Shown: positions 33,518 to 42,150, counted from the stretch's first letter. The stretch: DNA of 64,000 nt from Larkinella sp049445795 (GCF_049445795.1 NZ_JBMSDT010000014.1:1-64000), one strand, 5' to 3'. Made by a program: numbers and translations. Notes: generated from the letters alone by a model not told the origin.

Positions 33518-34912
33518 ATGAATCAAGTACGCTTCTTTTTATTGATGCTGGTTTTTGCCACGGTTTTGAACGCCTGTAACGAAGACGATCCCCCGCTGCC
33601 CGACAACCTCGCCCAGTTTGAAACCACAGAGCAGGGATTTGAATCCGACAAAGCCGAAACCGAGATCAAAGTAACCTTAAGCCGCGCAGCCGAAACCGCT
33701 ACCACCGTTACCATCGACCTGGCGGCTACCGGCATTGTCTACGGCACCCAGTTTACAACCACCCCGGCGGCCAACAACAACAGCCTGACGGTTTCAATTC
33801 CGGCGGGCAGCAATACCGGCTCGTTCAAAGTCACGAAGGCGGCTAACCTGTTTCTGAATGGTTCGGAGACGCTCAAGTTTACGCTTAAATCAGCCACGAG
33901 TCCGGTGTTGCTGGGTGAAAAAACCGCCCTGACACTCAAGTTTTCGTCCATTGTCTCAGCCGGTTCATCCCTGAAACTGAACGGGGGCGAAGGCGGTGCC
34001 AACGCGGTCAACTCGGTGTTTGTCGATTTCAGCAACAACGTGCAGACGTCGGTTGCCCGCGCTAGTTGGGATCTGGGCTTCTACGGCGGTACGGATTTTC
34101 GGGTGATCATCAACGGCACCACCGGAGCGACGGCCCAAGAACTGACCAAGACCGACCTGACGCAGGTGACAGCCGCCGACACCGCCGGTTTGCGTAGCGT
34201 CTTGCTGCTGAGCCAGGGAACGGGCAGTTTCGAGAACGTCGACGATGTGGAGGGCGACCTGACCAAAACCGTCATCAAAGCCATTTCAGCCACCGATGCC
34301 GACAACAAAGTCTACATCGTCAATCCGGGCAACGTGGGTGCTACAACCAAGCCCTGGTACAAAATCCGGGTGTTGCGAAAAGGCACCGGCTACACGCTGC
34401 AATACGCCCAGATTGCCGAAACGACCTTTAAAACGCTGGATGTTGCCAAAGATGCGAGCCGCAATTTCAGCTACGCTTCGTTTGACAAAGGAGCCGTCGA
34501 GGTTGAACCGCCAAAAGCAAACTGGGACATGGAATGGACGCTGGCCACTTATAAAGCCGCCCTGAGCGCGACCTCCTCGGTTCCGTACACCTACGCCGAC
34601 TTTGTGTTCATCAACCACCTGGGGGGCGTTGAAGCCGCCGAAGTGCTGACGAGCACGGTTTCGTACGATGCCTACGCCGAGAGCAATATTACCACAACCA
34701 CCTTCAAAAAAGACCGCAACGTGATCGGCAGTAACTGGCGAACGTCGGCGGGTCCTTCCGGTGCACCAGCGGGGGTTAAAACCGACCGGTTTTACGTCAT
34801 CAAAGACGCAGCGGGCAATGTGTACAAGCTGAAGTTCATCAACTACACCTCTTCCGACGGCGGTGTCCGGGGCTACCCGAATATCGAGTACAAACTGGTG
34901 AAGAAAGCGTAG
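33518..34912 (+). CDS. HmuY-family surface lipoprotein with an extra N-terminal beta domain
   Basis: A 464-residue lipoprotein (lipobox in ATVLNAC). The first domain (about 25-150) looks like a Calx-beta or similar beta sandwich (AETATTVTIDLAATGIVYG, PAGSNTGSFKV). The rest matches HmuY hemophore proteins, with the hallmark ASWDLGFYGGTDFRVIINGTTG and PWYKIRVLRKGTGYTLQYAQI. HmuY proteins bind heme at the cell surface and pass it to a TonB receptor, here encoded immediately upstream. A second HmuY-type gene lies in the hmu operon at 36770. Confidence 0.78.
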   Translation: MNQVRFFLLMLVFATVLNACNEDDPPLPDNLAQFETTEQGFESDKAETEIKVTLSRAAETATTVTIDLAATGIVYGTQFTTTPAANNNSLTVSIPAGSNTGSFKVTKAANLFLNGSETLKFTLKSATSPVLLGEKTALTLKFSSIVSAGSSLKLNGGEGGANAVNSVFVDFSNNVQTSVARASWDLGFYGGTDFRVIINGTTGATAQELTKTDLTQVTAADTAGLRSVLLLSQGTGSFENVDDVEGDLTKTVIKAISATDADNKVYIVNPGNVGATTKPWYKIRVLRKGTGYTLQYAQIAETTFKTLDVAKDASRNFSYASFDKGAVEVEPPKANWDMEWTLATYKAALSATSSVPYTYADFVFINHLGGVEAAEVLTSTVSYDAYAESNITTTTFKKDRNVIGSNWRTSAGPSGAPAGVKTDRFYVIKDAAGNVYKLKFINYTSSDGGVRGYPNIEYKLVKKA

Positions 34913-34919
34913 TTTTAAC

Positions 34920-35000
34920 GTACCCACGGACTTTAGTCCGTGTTTTTAAGCCTAGCAACTTGAATTGTTAGAATAAACACGGACTTTAGTCCGTGGGTAC
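34920..35000. repeat. REP/BIME-like element between convergent genes
   Basis: The left unit GTACCCACGGACTTTAGTCC and a right unit ending GTGGGTAC lie between the stop of the HmuY gene (34912) and the stop of the minus-strand gene at 35003, two bases away. In this copy both units contain GGACTTTAGTCC in the same direction. The stem could act as a bidirectional terminator. Confidence 0.88.
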
Positions 35001-35002
35001 GT

Positions 35003-36154
35003 TCACCTTCCCTGATCGGCGACGTAGTTTCGGCGGAAACTTTCGACTTCGTCGTTGGTAAACCCGTAGATGCCCTGGAGTTTGGCGACGGCTTCCGCAA
35101 GTTTGGGTAGTTCTTCGGCGGTGTTAGTCACAAACCGGTACACGGCCGCCGAGCGGTCGTAGGGTGCGTTGAGCAGCGTCAGCACCTCATCGATCTGCGA
35201 ATCGGTGATGCGCTTGTTTTGGGCATCGATGGTTCGCCACCCGTGCAGCAGGCCAGCCGCTTCGCTAACCAGGTGCATCACCTCGGCCCGCGTCTGGTCG
35301 TCGGAACGCCCGGATGTTAACCGCAGTCCGACTTCGTGACTGTTGTGAATCACAGTCGCTGCGCTGGTTTTTTCCCAATTCAGTTTGATCGTCGCCAACG
35401 CTTCATCCCGGTAGGCATTGTAATCTTCGCCCAAATCGAGGGCGGTTTTCAGGGTGATAAACGCCTGCCGGGTCTGGCTGTAAAGGCCGGTTCCGGTCGC
35501 GTCGTCGCGCCGGGCGGCATTGGCCGCCATCAACCGGTCGGCATTGGCGTAGACGGCGGTGTTGTCGCTGTTGATAAAAACCGGGTTCGCTCCGTACAGA
35601 AACAGCAACTGATCGGCTGTGGCGGGTCGCATTTCCGTATTGGTCAGCGACAGGGCGTAGTTATACAAAGTGGCCGCATACATGCCTTTCTCGATCATCT
35701 GTTGTATTTCCAGGCCGTACTCATCAAACAGATGACCCGCGTAGACGCCCCCCTCCCAGCTTCGGTCGAACGGGTGAAACGAATTACCGCTGGCTTTCGA
35801 AAGTTCGGCAAAAAAACCGTTGTTCCAGGCCTGTAATCGGCTGGTGTAATACGGGCTGGTAACCGATTGCAAGCTGAAACTTCCCTGCGAAAATGCCGCA
35901 TTCAGCGACTCTTCGGATACGTAAACACCCCGTTGAGTGCCCCGTTCAGCCTCCTGAATCAAAGCTGTAAATTGGCGCAACAGCGGTTGCAGTGGTTCAC
36001 TGTTGTACACAAAGCCCACGCTATCGTAGACCAGCGGAATGGCCATCGACGGTTTCAGGTCCTCCTCACTTTCGGTTTTACACGAAGCGATCGCCAACGC
36101 CAACCCCGTGGCAAGCAGGATCGTGGATCGCCAGATTGGATACAGTTTATGCAT
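35003..36154 (-). CDS. lipoprotein of unknown function (DUF4856-like)
   Basis: A 383-residue lipoprotein (signal peptide ending LALAIASC). The sequence is largely helical. The opening VYDSVGFVYNSEPLQPLLRQF and later WEGGVYAGHLFDEYGLEIQQMIEKG resemble DUF4856 proteins, which in Bacteroidota often accompany imelysin and TonB genes for iron uptake. I make that call from memory and with limited certainty. It is convergent with the TonB/HmuY pair and downstream of a terminator that ends the hmu operon, so it probably has its own promoter. The ATG at 36154 is chosen for the signal peptide. Confidence 0.5.
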   Translation of the reverse strand: MHKLYPIWRSTILLATGLALAIASCKTESEEDLKPSMAIPLVYDSVGFVYNSEPLQPLLRQFTALIQEAERGTQRGVYVSEESLNAAFSQGSFSLQSVTSPYYTSRLQAWNNGFFAELSKASGNSFHPFDRSWEGGVYAGHLFDEYGLEIQQMIEKGMYAATLYNYALSLTNTEMRPATADQLLFLYGANPVFINSDNTAVYANADRLMAANAARRDDATGTGLYSQTRQAFITLKTALDLGEDYNAYRDEALATIKLNWEKTSAATVIHNSHEVGLRLTSGRSDDQTRAEVMHLVSEAAGLLHGWRTIDAQNKRITDSQIDEVLTLLNAPYDRSAAVYRFVTNTAEELPKLAEAVAKLQGIYGFTNDEVESFRRNYVADQGR

Positions 36155-36289
36155 ATTTTTTGAATCGATGACACAAAGGAGCGAATTGACAGGTGGCACT
36201 GACCTGGGCGGTTTTCTTCGTCTGTTTACCCCCGTCTACCTTCTCCTGACCTCATAAAGTACGAACAAAAGTCTGATGTATTGTTGGAT

Positions 36290-36322
36290 AAAAAAAAAGC
36301 AGCGTCAAAGACCCTGCTTTTT
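36290..36322 (-). terminator. Rho-independent terminator at the end of the hmu operon
   Basis: AAAAAGCAG and CTGCTTTTT form a stem with A/T runs on both sides, so it can stop transcripts from either strand. It lies 39 bases beyond the last gene of the minus-strand hmu operon. Confidence 0.7.
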
Positions 36323-36360
36323 CTATCCTACTCACTATAGCTTTTACTGTATTGTCGTTG

Positions 36361-36714
36361 TCAGTTCAGTTCGGTCCAGGCTTTTTCGAGGGTTTTCAGC
36401 CGTTCGTATGCTTCCTGTAAAAGACGCCGGAGGTCGTCCAATTCCGGCCGGGTAAAACAGAAATACAAAGGCTCGATGGTAGTTCCGAGGTAAATCCGCC
36501 GGTTCTCCCCGCAGGAAGCCGTCTGCGGCAACCCGAAGAAGCCATCGGCATCGACCGACTCGACATGCCGGACCAACCGCCGAAATTCCTCCGGCATCAT
36601 GACCTGAAAAATGTTGTTAAACCGGAAACTGAGGTTGGCGTGGCACCCCCGGCAAAGATGAATTTCGCCGTAATCGGCCTGAGCCAGCGTAATAAAACAA
36701 GCGTTGCGGTCCAT
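36361..36714 (-). CDS. small Cys-containing protein (DUF6686-like)
   Basis: A 117-residue soluble protein without signal peptide. CRGCHANLSFRF (residues 21-32) contains a CxxC pair and a His, and a third Cys occurs in TASCGENRR. It resembles small Bacteroidota proteins catalogued as DUF6686. It is the last gene of the hmu operon, so a role in heme or iron handling is suggested by position. Family name is from memory and only moderately certain. Confidence 0.55.
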   Translation of the reverse strand: MDRNACFITLAQADYGEIHLCRGCHANLSFRFNNIFQVMMPEEFRRLVRHVESVDADGFFGLPQTASCGENRRIYLGTTIEPLYFCFTRPELDDLRRLLQEAYERLKTLEKAWTELN

Positions 36715-36769
36715 GATGTCGGAAACGGTGTGGATAGTAGGTTTTTGAGCGAATCTATGATCAACGTAG

Positions 36770-37378
36770 TCACTTCAGCTTTTTACTCCCATCCGGCTGA
36801 TACACATACCGAAAGGTGTAATACCGGCTTTCGCTGCCCGGGCCGTCGGGACCACCTTTGTAATAACTCAAAATCTCGACTTTGGCGTACTTTCCATCGG
36901 CGGTCCGGATGACGATCACCTTGTTTTCGGTGGGTCTGATAACACCCCCGCCGTAGGTATACCAACCATTGCCCGAACCGGTCGGAATCGCCAGCTTGCC
37001 GGGGCTTTCATCCACGGCAAACGTCGCATTGTCGGGTACGGCGTCCAGACTTTCAAAGGTTCCGTTGTAAATGTAGGCTCCCCCCTTCCCCGACCGGTCC
37101 GCGCCCCCGTTGATGATCAGGGTGGTGGCCCGAAAGCCCAAATCCCATTTCCCACTGGCCGAATCGAGGTTCGGTACCTGTTTACCCTCTTTCAGGCTGA
37201 ACAGCGTAAATCGATTGGTGGCTCCCAGTGGTCGGCCCGACTGTGGGTCGTTGCTGGCCGGATCGGCAGGTAAATCCTCGACCTGCTGAACCGGTGAAGC
37301 CTGCGCCCGGAGGGGCTGGTTTCCAATCAGCCCTAAGCCGATTCCTAGTCCTAAAAGGGTTAAAAAAGTCATTTTCAC
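36770..37378 (-). CDS. HmuY-family heme-binding protein
   Basis: A 202-residue exported protein with a signal peptide (about 1-25, ending LRAQA) and no lipobox. The HmuY hallmark is GKWDLGFRATTLIINGG, and ESRYYTFRYVYQPDGSKKL at the C-terminus is also typical. It lies inside the hmu operon, 55 bases upstream of the small CxxC protein. Probably an accessory heme-capture protein; the second in this window. Confidence 0.8.
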   Translation of the reverse strand: MKMTFLTLLGLGIGLGLIGNQPLRAQASPVQQVEDLPADPASNDPQSGRPLGATNRFTLFSLKEGKQVPNLDSASGKWDLGFRATTLIINGGADRSGKGGAYIYNGTFESLDAVPDNATFAVDESPGKLAIPTGSGNGWYTYGGGVIRPTENKVIVIRTADGKYAKVEILSYYKGGPDGPGSESRYYTFRYVYQPDGSKKLK

Positions 37379-37413
37379 GGTGGTTAATAACTAGGGGTGT
37401 ATTCCAATTTGTG

Positions 37414-37641
37414 TCAATTCAACACATCGCATTGCAAACCGGCTTTGGTCAGCATTCGAATAATGGTTTGTTCGTACTGCTGCGCCGATCCGCCCTCCGG
37501 CGCTTCGATCCGCAGCACACAATCCCGGTCTTCCATATCGACACTCCACCGGCAGATTCCGCGCAGCTTGCACAACCGGCAAGCGGCTTTGTGGAGCCGT
37601 TGCGCCGTGTTGATGTTCGTTCGGAAAACCAAAACATGCAT
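37414..37641 (-). CDS. small Cys-rich protein of the hmu operon
   Basis: A 75-residue cytoplasmic protein starting MHVLVFRTNINTAQ, with CRLCKLRGIC (Cys at 21, 24 and 29), a later Cys in RDCVLRIEA and one in GLQCDVL near the end. The predicted strand-helix-strand pattern suggests a small ferredoxin-like (HMA-like) fold. It is 35 bases from each neighbour in the hmu operon. I know no function; metal or heme handling is inference. Confidence 0.6.
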   Translation of the reverse strand: MHVLVFRTNINTAQRLHKAACRLCKLRGICRWSVDMEDRDCVLRIEAPEGGSAQQYEQTIIRMLTKAGLQCDVLN

Positions 37642-37676
37642 GGTAGGGAATAGTAGGCCCTGTCAGTGCCAGGGTG

Positions 37677-38711
37677 TTATACGGTCGCTGGCAAGGTGGA
37701 AGCAACTACCTCACGCCATTCGGTTTTTTCCGGAATACCGGGTTTGCGCTTCCCAAAAATTAGGGCGATCTGGTTACCGCTGGCATCGAACAGTTCCAGG
37801 CTCGTGACGACGCCATCGGTGGTCGGTTTTTTCACTACCCAGGCGGAAGCCACATGGTCTTCGCGCAGGTGGAGATTAAACTGCGGATCAAGCACGTTGA
37901 ACCACGGTCCCATCGGCACCAGTTTCCGCACCTCGCCCGTATGAATCTGAATACATCCCCGGTTTCCAACGAAAATCATGATCGGCAATCCGATTTTCGA
38001 TACTTCGGCGAAAACTTTTTTGACGGCTTCCATCGTGATCGGCAGAGCGTAGCCTTCCGGGGCCAGTCGCATGGCCTGCAACCGCGCTACCTTGTGTTTC
38101 CGAAGCATTCCGAAAAACTCGTGCGTATCCTTCAAATCAAGCCAGGCTTGCTGAAAAGCTGCCACGTCGATGTCGGCATCGGGTGTTGGCGCGTCAGCTT
38201 CCAGTTTGGGTTCGATGTCCAGCACACCATCCTGCTGTTCGGCCCGGTACTTACCAACGAGCGCATGGTAGGCAGTCTCATTGCTTTTGTCCGTCAGGTA
38301 GATTTTGTGAACCGCTTCGCCATCCGGGGCAAAAAACTGCAGACTTCTTCGGTCGTTTTCATGCACGGCAAAGCCAAATTTCCAGTTAGCCAGAAACAGC
38401 CGCAGGTCGATATCCTCGCCCAGCACCAGGCCCACGTGTCCGTTGAATGAAACATCCTTGTACTCGCCCTTGCGCTCATGCACCACACTGTCGTTCCGGG
38501 TCAGGGCCATCACGTAGCCCAGCGTCGGCATGTCTTTCAGCAGTTCGCGGAAATCGCCCGCCAGTTGCACAGCGGTTTCGCCCACGCCCGTGGCCACCAG
38601 TTCGGCCTCGCTGACACCGAGTTGCTGAGCGGCATCGCGGATGCGTACTTTCGGATTTTCGGTTTTAAAGGCCGCGTACTGTTTTTTCAAATCAAGCATC
38701 GTTGTTGTCAT
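37677..38711 (-). CDS. hmuS: hemin-degrading / heme-trafficking protein HmuS
   Basis: A 344-residue cytoplasmic protein of the HemS/ChuS/HmuS family, a tandem duplication of one domain. The first half carries RIRDAAQQLGVSEAELVATG and GDFRELLKDMPTLGYVMALTRN. The second half repeats the pattern with GNRGCIQIHTGEVRKLVPMGPW and NVLDPQFNLHLRED. Family members bind heme delivered by the HmuTUV importer and either degrade or traffic it. The frame is open to 38783 inside hmuV, but MTTTMLDLKKQY at 38711 is the family-like start, placing it 11 bases downstream of hmuV. Confidence 0.88.
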   Translation of the reverse strand: MTTTMLDLKKQYAAFKTENPKVRIRDAAQQLGVSEAELVATGVGETAVQLAGDFRELLKDMPTLGYVMALTRNDSVVHERKGEYKDVSFNGHVGLVLGEDIDLRLFLANWKFGFAVHENDRRSLQFFAPDGEAVHKIYLTDKSNETAYHALVGKYRAEQQDGVLDIEPKLEADAPTPDADIDVAAFQQAWLDLKDTHEFFGMLRKHKVARLQAMRLAPEGYALPITMEAVKKVFAEVSKIGLPIMIFVGNRGCIQIHTGEVRKLVPMGPWFNVLDPQFNLHLREDHVASAWVVKKPTTDGVVTSLELFDASGNQIALIFGKRKPGIPEKTEWREVVASTLPATV

Positions 38712-38722
38712 GGTTTGGGGAG

Positions 38723-39562
38723 CTAAAGAGGAGTGGTTAAGGGAACAGGAATCGTCGGCCGGGTGTAGACGATCAGGGGGCAATCGAGTTCCGGCTGGTG
38801 AATGAGTTGAACGGTTAATTGAAAAGCGTCGAAAATGGAATCCGCTGTCAGCACATCCGTCGGTTTTCCAAACGCCAGCGTCCGACCCTCTTTCAGCAAC
38901 AGCACGGTATCGGCGTATTGCATCACCAGGTTCAGGTCGTGCAGGATTGCCAACACACCGTAGCCCCGCCGGGTCAGTTCACTGGCTACATCGAGCAGGC
39001 TATGCTGGTAGTACAGGTCTAACCCCGTCGTGGGTTCGTCGAGCAGCCAGTATTTTGGGATTCGAATACGTAGCTGGGGATGCGCCATTTCCTCGTAGCT
39101 CATCAATTGCGCCAGGATTTTAGCCAGATGAACCCGCTGCTGTTCCCCGCCCGATAAGGTCGGCACCGCCCGTCCGGCCAGGTGGCTAATTCCGGTGCGC
39201 TCCAAAGCGTAGTCGACAACCGCCAGATCGTCCGGACGCGGATGCCCTTCAAAATGCGGATACCGGCCCATCATCACCAGTTCGTACACGCTGAAGTCGA
39301 AAGCCAACGGATTCTGCTGCGCCAGGACAGCCCGGCGACGGGCCAGCTCCGGGGCCGGAAACCGCCCAACCGGTTTCTGATCGAGCAAAACCGTCCCTTG
39401 TGTCGGCACCAAATCACGGCTCAGCGTTTTCAGCAGCGTCGATTTTCCGGCACCGTTCGCGCCGACGACGGCCACCAGCTCGCCCGGCCTGACGCTCAGC
39501 GAAACATCATCCAGCAGCCTTTTTCGACCGACCTGATACGTAATATGTTGTGCTTCAAGCAT
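38723..39562 (-). CDS. hmuV: heme ABC transporter ATP-binding protein HmuV
   Basis: A 279-residue ATPase of the FecE/BtuD/HmuV type. Walker A is GANGAGKST, the signature is LSGGEQQRVHLAKIL, Walker B is YWLLDEPTTGLDL and the switch His is in AILHDLN. Together with the permease and binding protein encoded upstream it imports heme across the inner membrane. It is separated from hmuU by a REP element, the largest gap in the operon. Confidence 0.92.
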   Translation of the reverse strand: MLEAQHITYQVGRKRLLDDVSLSVRPGELVAVVGANGAGKSTLLKTLSRDLVPTQGTVLLDQKPVGRFPAPELARRRAVLAQQNPLAFDFSVYELVMMGRYPHFEGHPRPDDLAVVDYALERTGISHLAGRAVPTLSGGEQQRVHLAKILAQLMSYEEMAHPQLRIRIPKYWLLDEPTTGLDLYYQHSLLDVASELTRRGYGVLAILHDLNLVMQYADTVLLLKEGRTLAFGKPTDVLTADSIFDAFQLTVQLIHQPELDCPLIVYTRPTIPVPLTTPL

Positions 39563-39588
39563 TTTTTTATCGTTTGAGGTCTAAGGCA

Positions 39589-39685
39589 GTACCCACGGAC
39601 TTTAGTCCGTGTGAGCCAGTATACCGTTGGGTTAATACCAACTACTCGAGCATGGAAGCTCACACGGACTAAATTCCGTGGGTAC
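39589..39685. repeat. REP/BIME-like element inside the hmu operon
   Basis: The unit GTACCCACGGACTTTAGTCC and its inverse at the right end (with one change, AAATTCC for AAAGTCC) flank a loop of about 40 bases. The final C of GGGTAC is also the first base (complement) of the hmuU stop codon. Confidence 0.9.
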
Positions 39686-40785
39686 TACCTTACTCTCCGC
39701 AACAGCAGGAACAGGAAAGTCGGTGCGCCGATCATGCCTGTAATGATGCCCAGCGGGAGTTCAGCCGGGGCGACGATGGTGCGGGCCACGAGGTCGGACA
39801 AGGTCAGGACGATAGCACCCAGCAGGGCCGAAGCGGGCAACACCGTCCGGTGGTTAGCCCCGGCTATTAGTCGAATCAGGTGCGGAATGACCAACCCGAT
39901 AAAACCGATCACCCCCGAAACAGCCACTGCCACCCCCACACCCATCGTTGCCAGAATGATGACGTTCCGTTTTAATGCTGACACATCGACGCCCAGATGC
40001 CCGGCCTGGCTTTCGCCCAGCGCAAAGGCGTTCATGGATTTGCTCAAGCGCGGCATCAGCAGAATGGGCACCAGCAGAAACGGCGTAGCAACCTGCAACA
40101 CGTCCCAACTTGCCCCGCCCAGGCTTCCCAGACTCCAGTATGAAATGGCCCGAAGCTGGGCTTCATCGGCCAGGTACATCATCAGTCCGCGCAAGGCTTC
40201 ACACAGCACGTTGATGGCAATTCCGACCAGCAACATCGTTGAAACCACCGTTTGACCGTGTCGGCGGGCCAGCGAATACACCAGCAAGGTTGTTCCGACA
40301 GCACCGGCAAAAGCCGCTAACGATAAGGCATATAGGCCCGAAAGCGAGGATAATTCCTGAAACACCTTCAGTTGCAGCACAATCATCAACACTGCCACCA
40401 CCGACGCGCCGGATGAAATACCAATCAAACCCGGATCGGCCAGCGGGTTCCGAAACAACCCTTGAATGGCGGCCCCCGAAATGCCCAACACCGCCCCGAC
40501 GAGTACGCCCAGCAACACCCGTGGCAAGCGAATAATGGTCAGAACCGTCTCCTGCTGGGGTTCCACGACGCCGGTTTCCCAGCCCAGTTGCCCGAATAAA
40601 ATCGCCAGCACATCCGGAACCGGAATCGAAACCGCCCCGATGCCCACCGACCAGACCATTACAGCCAGCAACAGCACGACCAGCAGACTGTTAAGCCACC
40701 AGGCCCGCGAACGGTAGGATTCCGTCCGGACCGGGTGCGGAGGACGCACGGAGATGGGCGGTTGCTGGACGTTGGCCGGTATCAT
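39685..40785 (-). CDS. hmuU: heme ABC transporter permease HmuU
   Basis: A 366-residue FecCD/BtuC-type permease with about ten transmembrane segments, one near residues 30-50. Typical motifs are RLPRVLLGVLVGAVLGISGA, GLFRNPLADPGLIGISSGAS, and GFIGLVIPHLIRLIAG near the C-terminus (the coupling region). It forms the membrane channel with HmuV. The start lies 16 bases after hmuT. A long Ser/Pro/Arg-rich N-terminus precedes the first helix. Confidence 0.92.
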   Translation of the reverse strand: MIPANVQQPPISVRPPHPVRTESYRSRAWWLNSLLVVLLLAVMVWSVGIGAVSIPVPDVLAILFGQLGWETGVVEPQQETVLTIIRLPRVLLGVLVGAVLGISGAAIQGLFRNPLADPGLIGISSGASVVAVLMIVLQLKVFQELSSLSGLYALSLAAFAGAVGTTLLVYSLARRHGQTVVSTMLLVGIAINVLCEALRGLMMYLADEAQLRAISYWSLGSLGGASWDVLQVATPFLLVPILLMPRLSKSMNAFALGESQAGHLGVDVSALKRNVIILATMGVGVAVAVSGVIGFIGLVIPHLIRLIAGANHRTVLPASALLGAIVLTLSDLVARTIVAPAELPLGIITGMIGAPTFLFLLLRRVR

Positions 40786-40801
40786 TGTTGATCAATAATA
40801 G

Positions 40802-41662
40802 TTAGTTTTTGAGACTTACTTCCGGATTCAGTTTGCGGCTCAGTTCCTGAACGGCCAGCCCCAGCCGGGGGCCAAAACCGGTCAGCAACTGGCCGTCCAT
40901 TTCAATCACCCGGCGGTTGCGTCCGGCGTTTGTCTGGGCTACGCCCTGCACCTTCAGGAGTCCGTCTATGCCGCCCAGGCTTTCCAGACCGGTCGTAAAG
41001 AGTAGAATCACATCCGGATTACCGGCGACCAGGGCTTCCGGCGTCAGCGGTTTAAAGTTTTCAAAATCGTTGAAGGCATTCTGAGCGCCCGCTAACTGGA
41101 CAATTTTTTCAATCGGTGTATTGCGGCCCGACACCATCATGGTGCCCGTTCCCCGGGCGTAGATGAACAATACTTTCGACGCTTTAGCCGGTTTCCGGAC
41201 TTTGGACAGGTCGGCGTCCAGTTTACGGACAAGCGCAGTAGCTTTAGCAGAGGCCCCGAAGGCATGCGCTATCTCGCCAATCAGCTTTTTGGTACCCGCC
41301 ACGCTGGTCTCCTGATCGAAAATCAAGGTCTTGACCCCGGCGCTTTTGAATTGCTGCAGCACTTCCGGTTTGAGGTCCAGGCTACCGTTTTGCCGAACCG
41401 CCAGAATAACCGTGGGGCGCAGCGCCAAAACCGCTTCAGCTCCGATGTTCCGGTTGTGGCCAACCTTCGGCACGCTGGCTATGGCCGTTGGGTACGTACT
41501 CGTTACATCGACGCCGACGATTTGATTCTGCAGCCCCAATTCGCAGAGAATTTCTGTCAACGTGCCATTCAGAGCAACAATCCGTTCCGGCTTTGAGGAA
41601 CCATGGGCAAAACCGGTGAGACCACCCAGACAGATAAATAGAATCAGGCCAAATCGTTTCAT
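40802..41662 (-). CDS. hmuT: periplasmic heme-binding protein HmuT
   Basis: A 286-residue binding protein of the BtuF/HmuT class with a signal peptide (MKRFGLILFICLGGLTGFAH). Motifs PERIVALNGTLTEILCELGL, VGHNRNIGAEAVLALRPTVIL, and VAQTNAGRNRRVIEMDGQLL are typical of heme-binding members. It delivers heme to HmuUV. It is the first gene of the operon and lies directly behind a promoter with a possible metal box. Confidence 0.9.
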   Translation of the reverse strand: MKRFGLILFICLGGLTGFAHGSSKPERIVALNGTLTEILCELGLQNQIVGVDVTSTYPTAIASVPKVGHNRNIGAEAVLALRPTVILAVRQNGSLDLKPEVLQQFKSAGVKTLIFDQETSVAGTKKLIGEIAHAFGASAKATALVRKLDADLSKVRKPAKASKVLFIYARGTGTMMVSGRNTPIEKIVQLAGAQNAFNDFENFKPLTPEALVAGNPDVILLFTTGLESLGGIDGLLKVQGVAQTNAGRNRRVIEMDGQLLTGFGPRLGLAVQELSRKLNPEVSLKN

Positions 41663-41685
41663 AGTACTTGATGAAAATCTAAGTA

Positions 41686-41717
41686 CAAATTAATTAGACT
41701 ATTTCTAAATAAACAAA
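41686..41717 (-). promoter_or_regulatory. sigma-A-type promoter with a possible iron box for the hmu operon
   Basis: On the minus strand TTTG (41717-41714) and TAATTTG (41692-41686) are 21 bases apart, close to the Bacteroidota consensus. Between them TTAGA-N5-TCTAA (41694-41708) is a 15-base palindrome well placed for a Fur- or DtxR-type repressor. Confidence 0.5.
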
Positions 41718-41811
41718 GGGTACTTAAGATTATTTTTTTTTAGTCTAGATAAATACGAATAAACAGACCTACTAAATTTGAATGGCAAGTCTCTCAAAAT
41801 GGTAAAAAAGA

Positions 41812-41840
41812 CAAAAGCCAGCCATTGCTGGCCGGCTTTC
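41812..41840 (-). terminator. Rho-independent terminator for the small lipoprotein gene
   Basis: Read on the minus strand, AAAGCCGGCCAGCAATGGCTGGCTTTT forms a GC-rich stem (GCCAGC with GCTGGC), then runs into a T-rich tract. It is 21 bases after the stop of the small lipoprotein. Confidence 0.75.
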
Positions 41841-41861
41841 GCTCGTTATACGAAGAGATGC

Positions 41862-42050
41862 TTACTGAGCAGAGTCAGCAGACATGCTGTCTGATGCCAT
41901 CGTCGTGTCAGACATCATCGTAGATGAATCTGAAGACATTGCCGTTGAGTCAGTCGTTGACGTTGCATCTTCAGCTTTTTTCGATTGGCAGGCAGCCGCC
42001 AAAGAAACCATCGTTGCAACGAACAATACAGATTTAACAATACGTTTCAT
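41862..42050 (-). CDS. small Ser/Thr/Met/Asp-rich lipoprotein
   Basis: A 62-residue protein starting MKRIVKSVLFVATMVSLAAAC, a signal peptide with lipobox Cys21. The mature 41 residues are almost only Ser, Thr, Met, Asp, Ala and Lys (for example SSDSSTMMSDTTMASDSMSA) and should be unstructured. Its own terminator follows, and it diverges from the sigma factor gene at 42190. No known function; Met-rich disordered chains can bind copper but also occur as simple spacers. The ATG at 42050 is used since the frame upstream encodes no sensible leader. Confidence 0.65.
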   Translation of the reverse strand: MKRIVKSVLFVATMVSLAAACQSKKAEDATSTTDSTAMSSDSSTMMSDTTMASDSMSADSAQ

Positions 42051-42150
42051 GAGAGTAGTCAGTTTATGTTTAATTGATTTCACCCTTAATACCGGAAAGC
42101 CCGTTAGGTAACCCATCTTTTTTCGAAAAAATTAAAAATTATTTTTGGGT

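Noticed and set aside
35336..35836. Plus-strand frame opposite the DUF4856-like lipoprotein
   Set aside because: Shadow of a gene with a clear lipobox and good composition.
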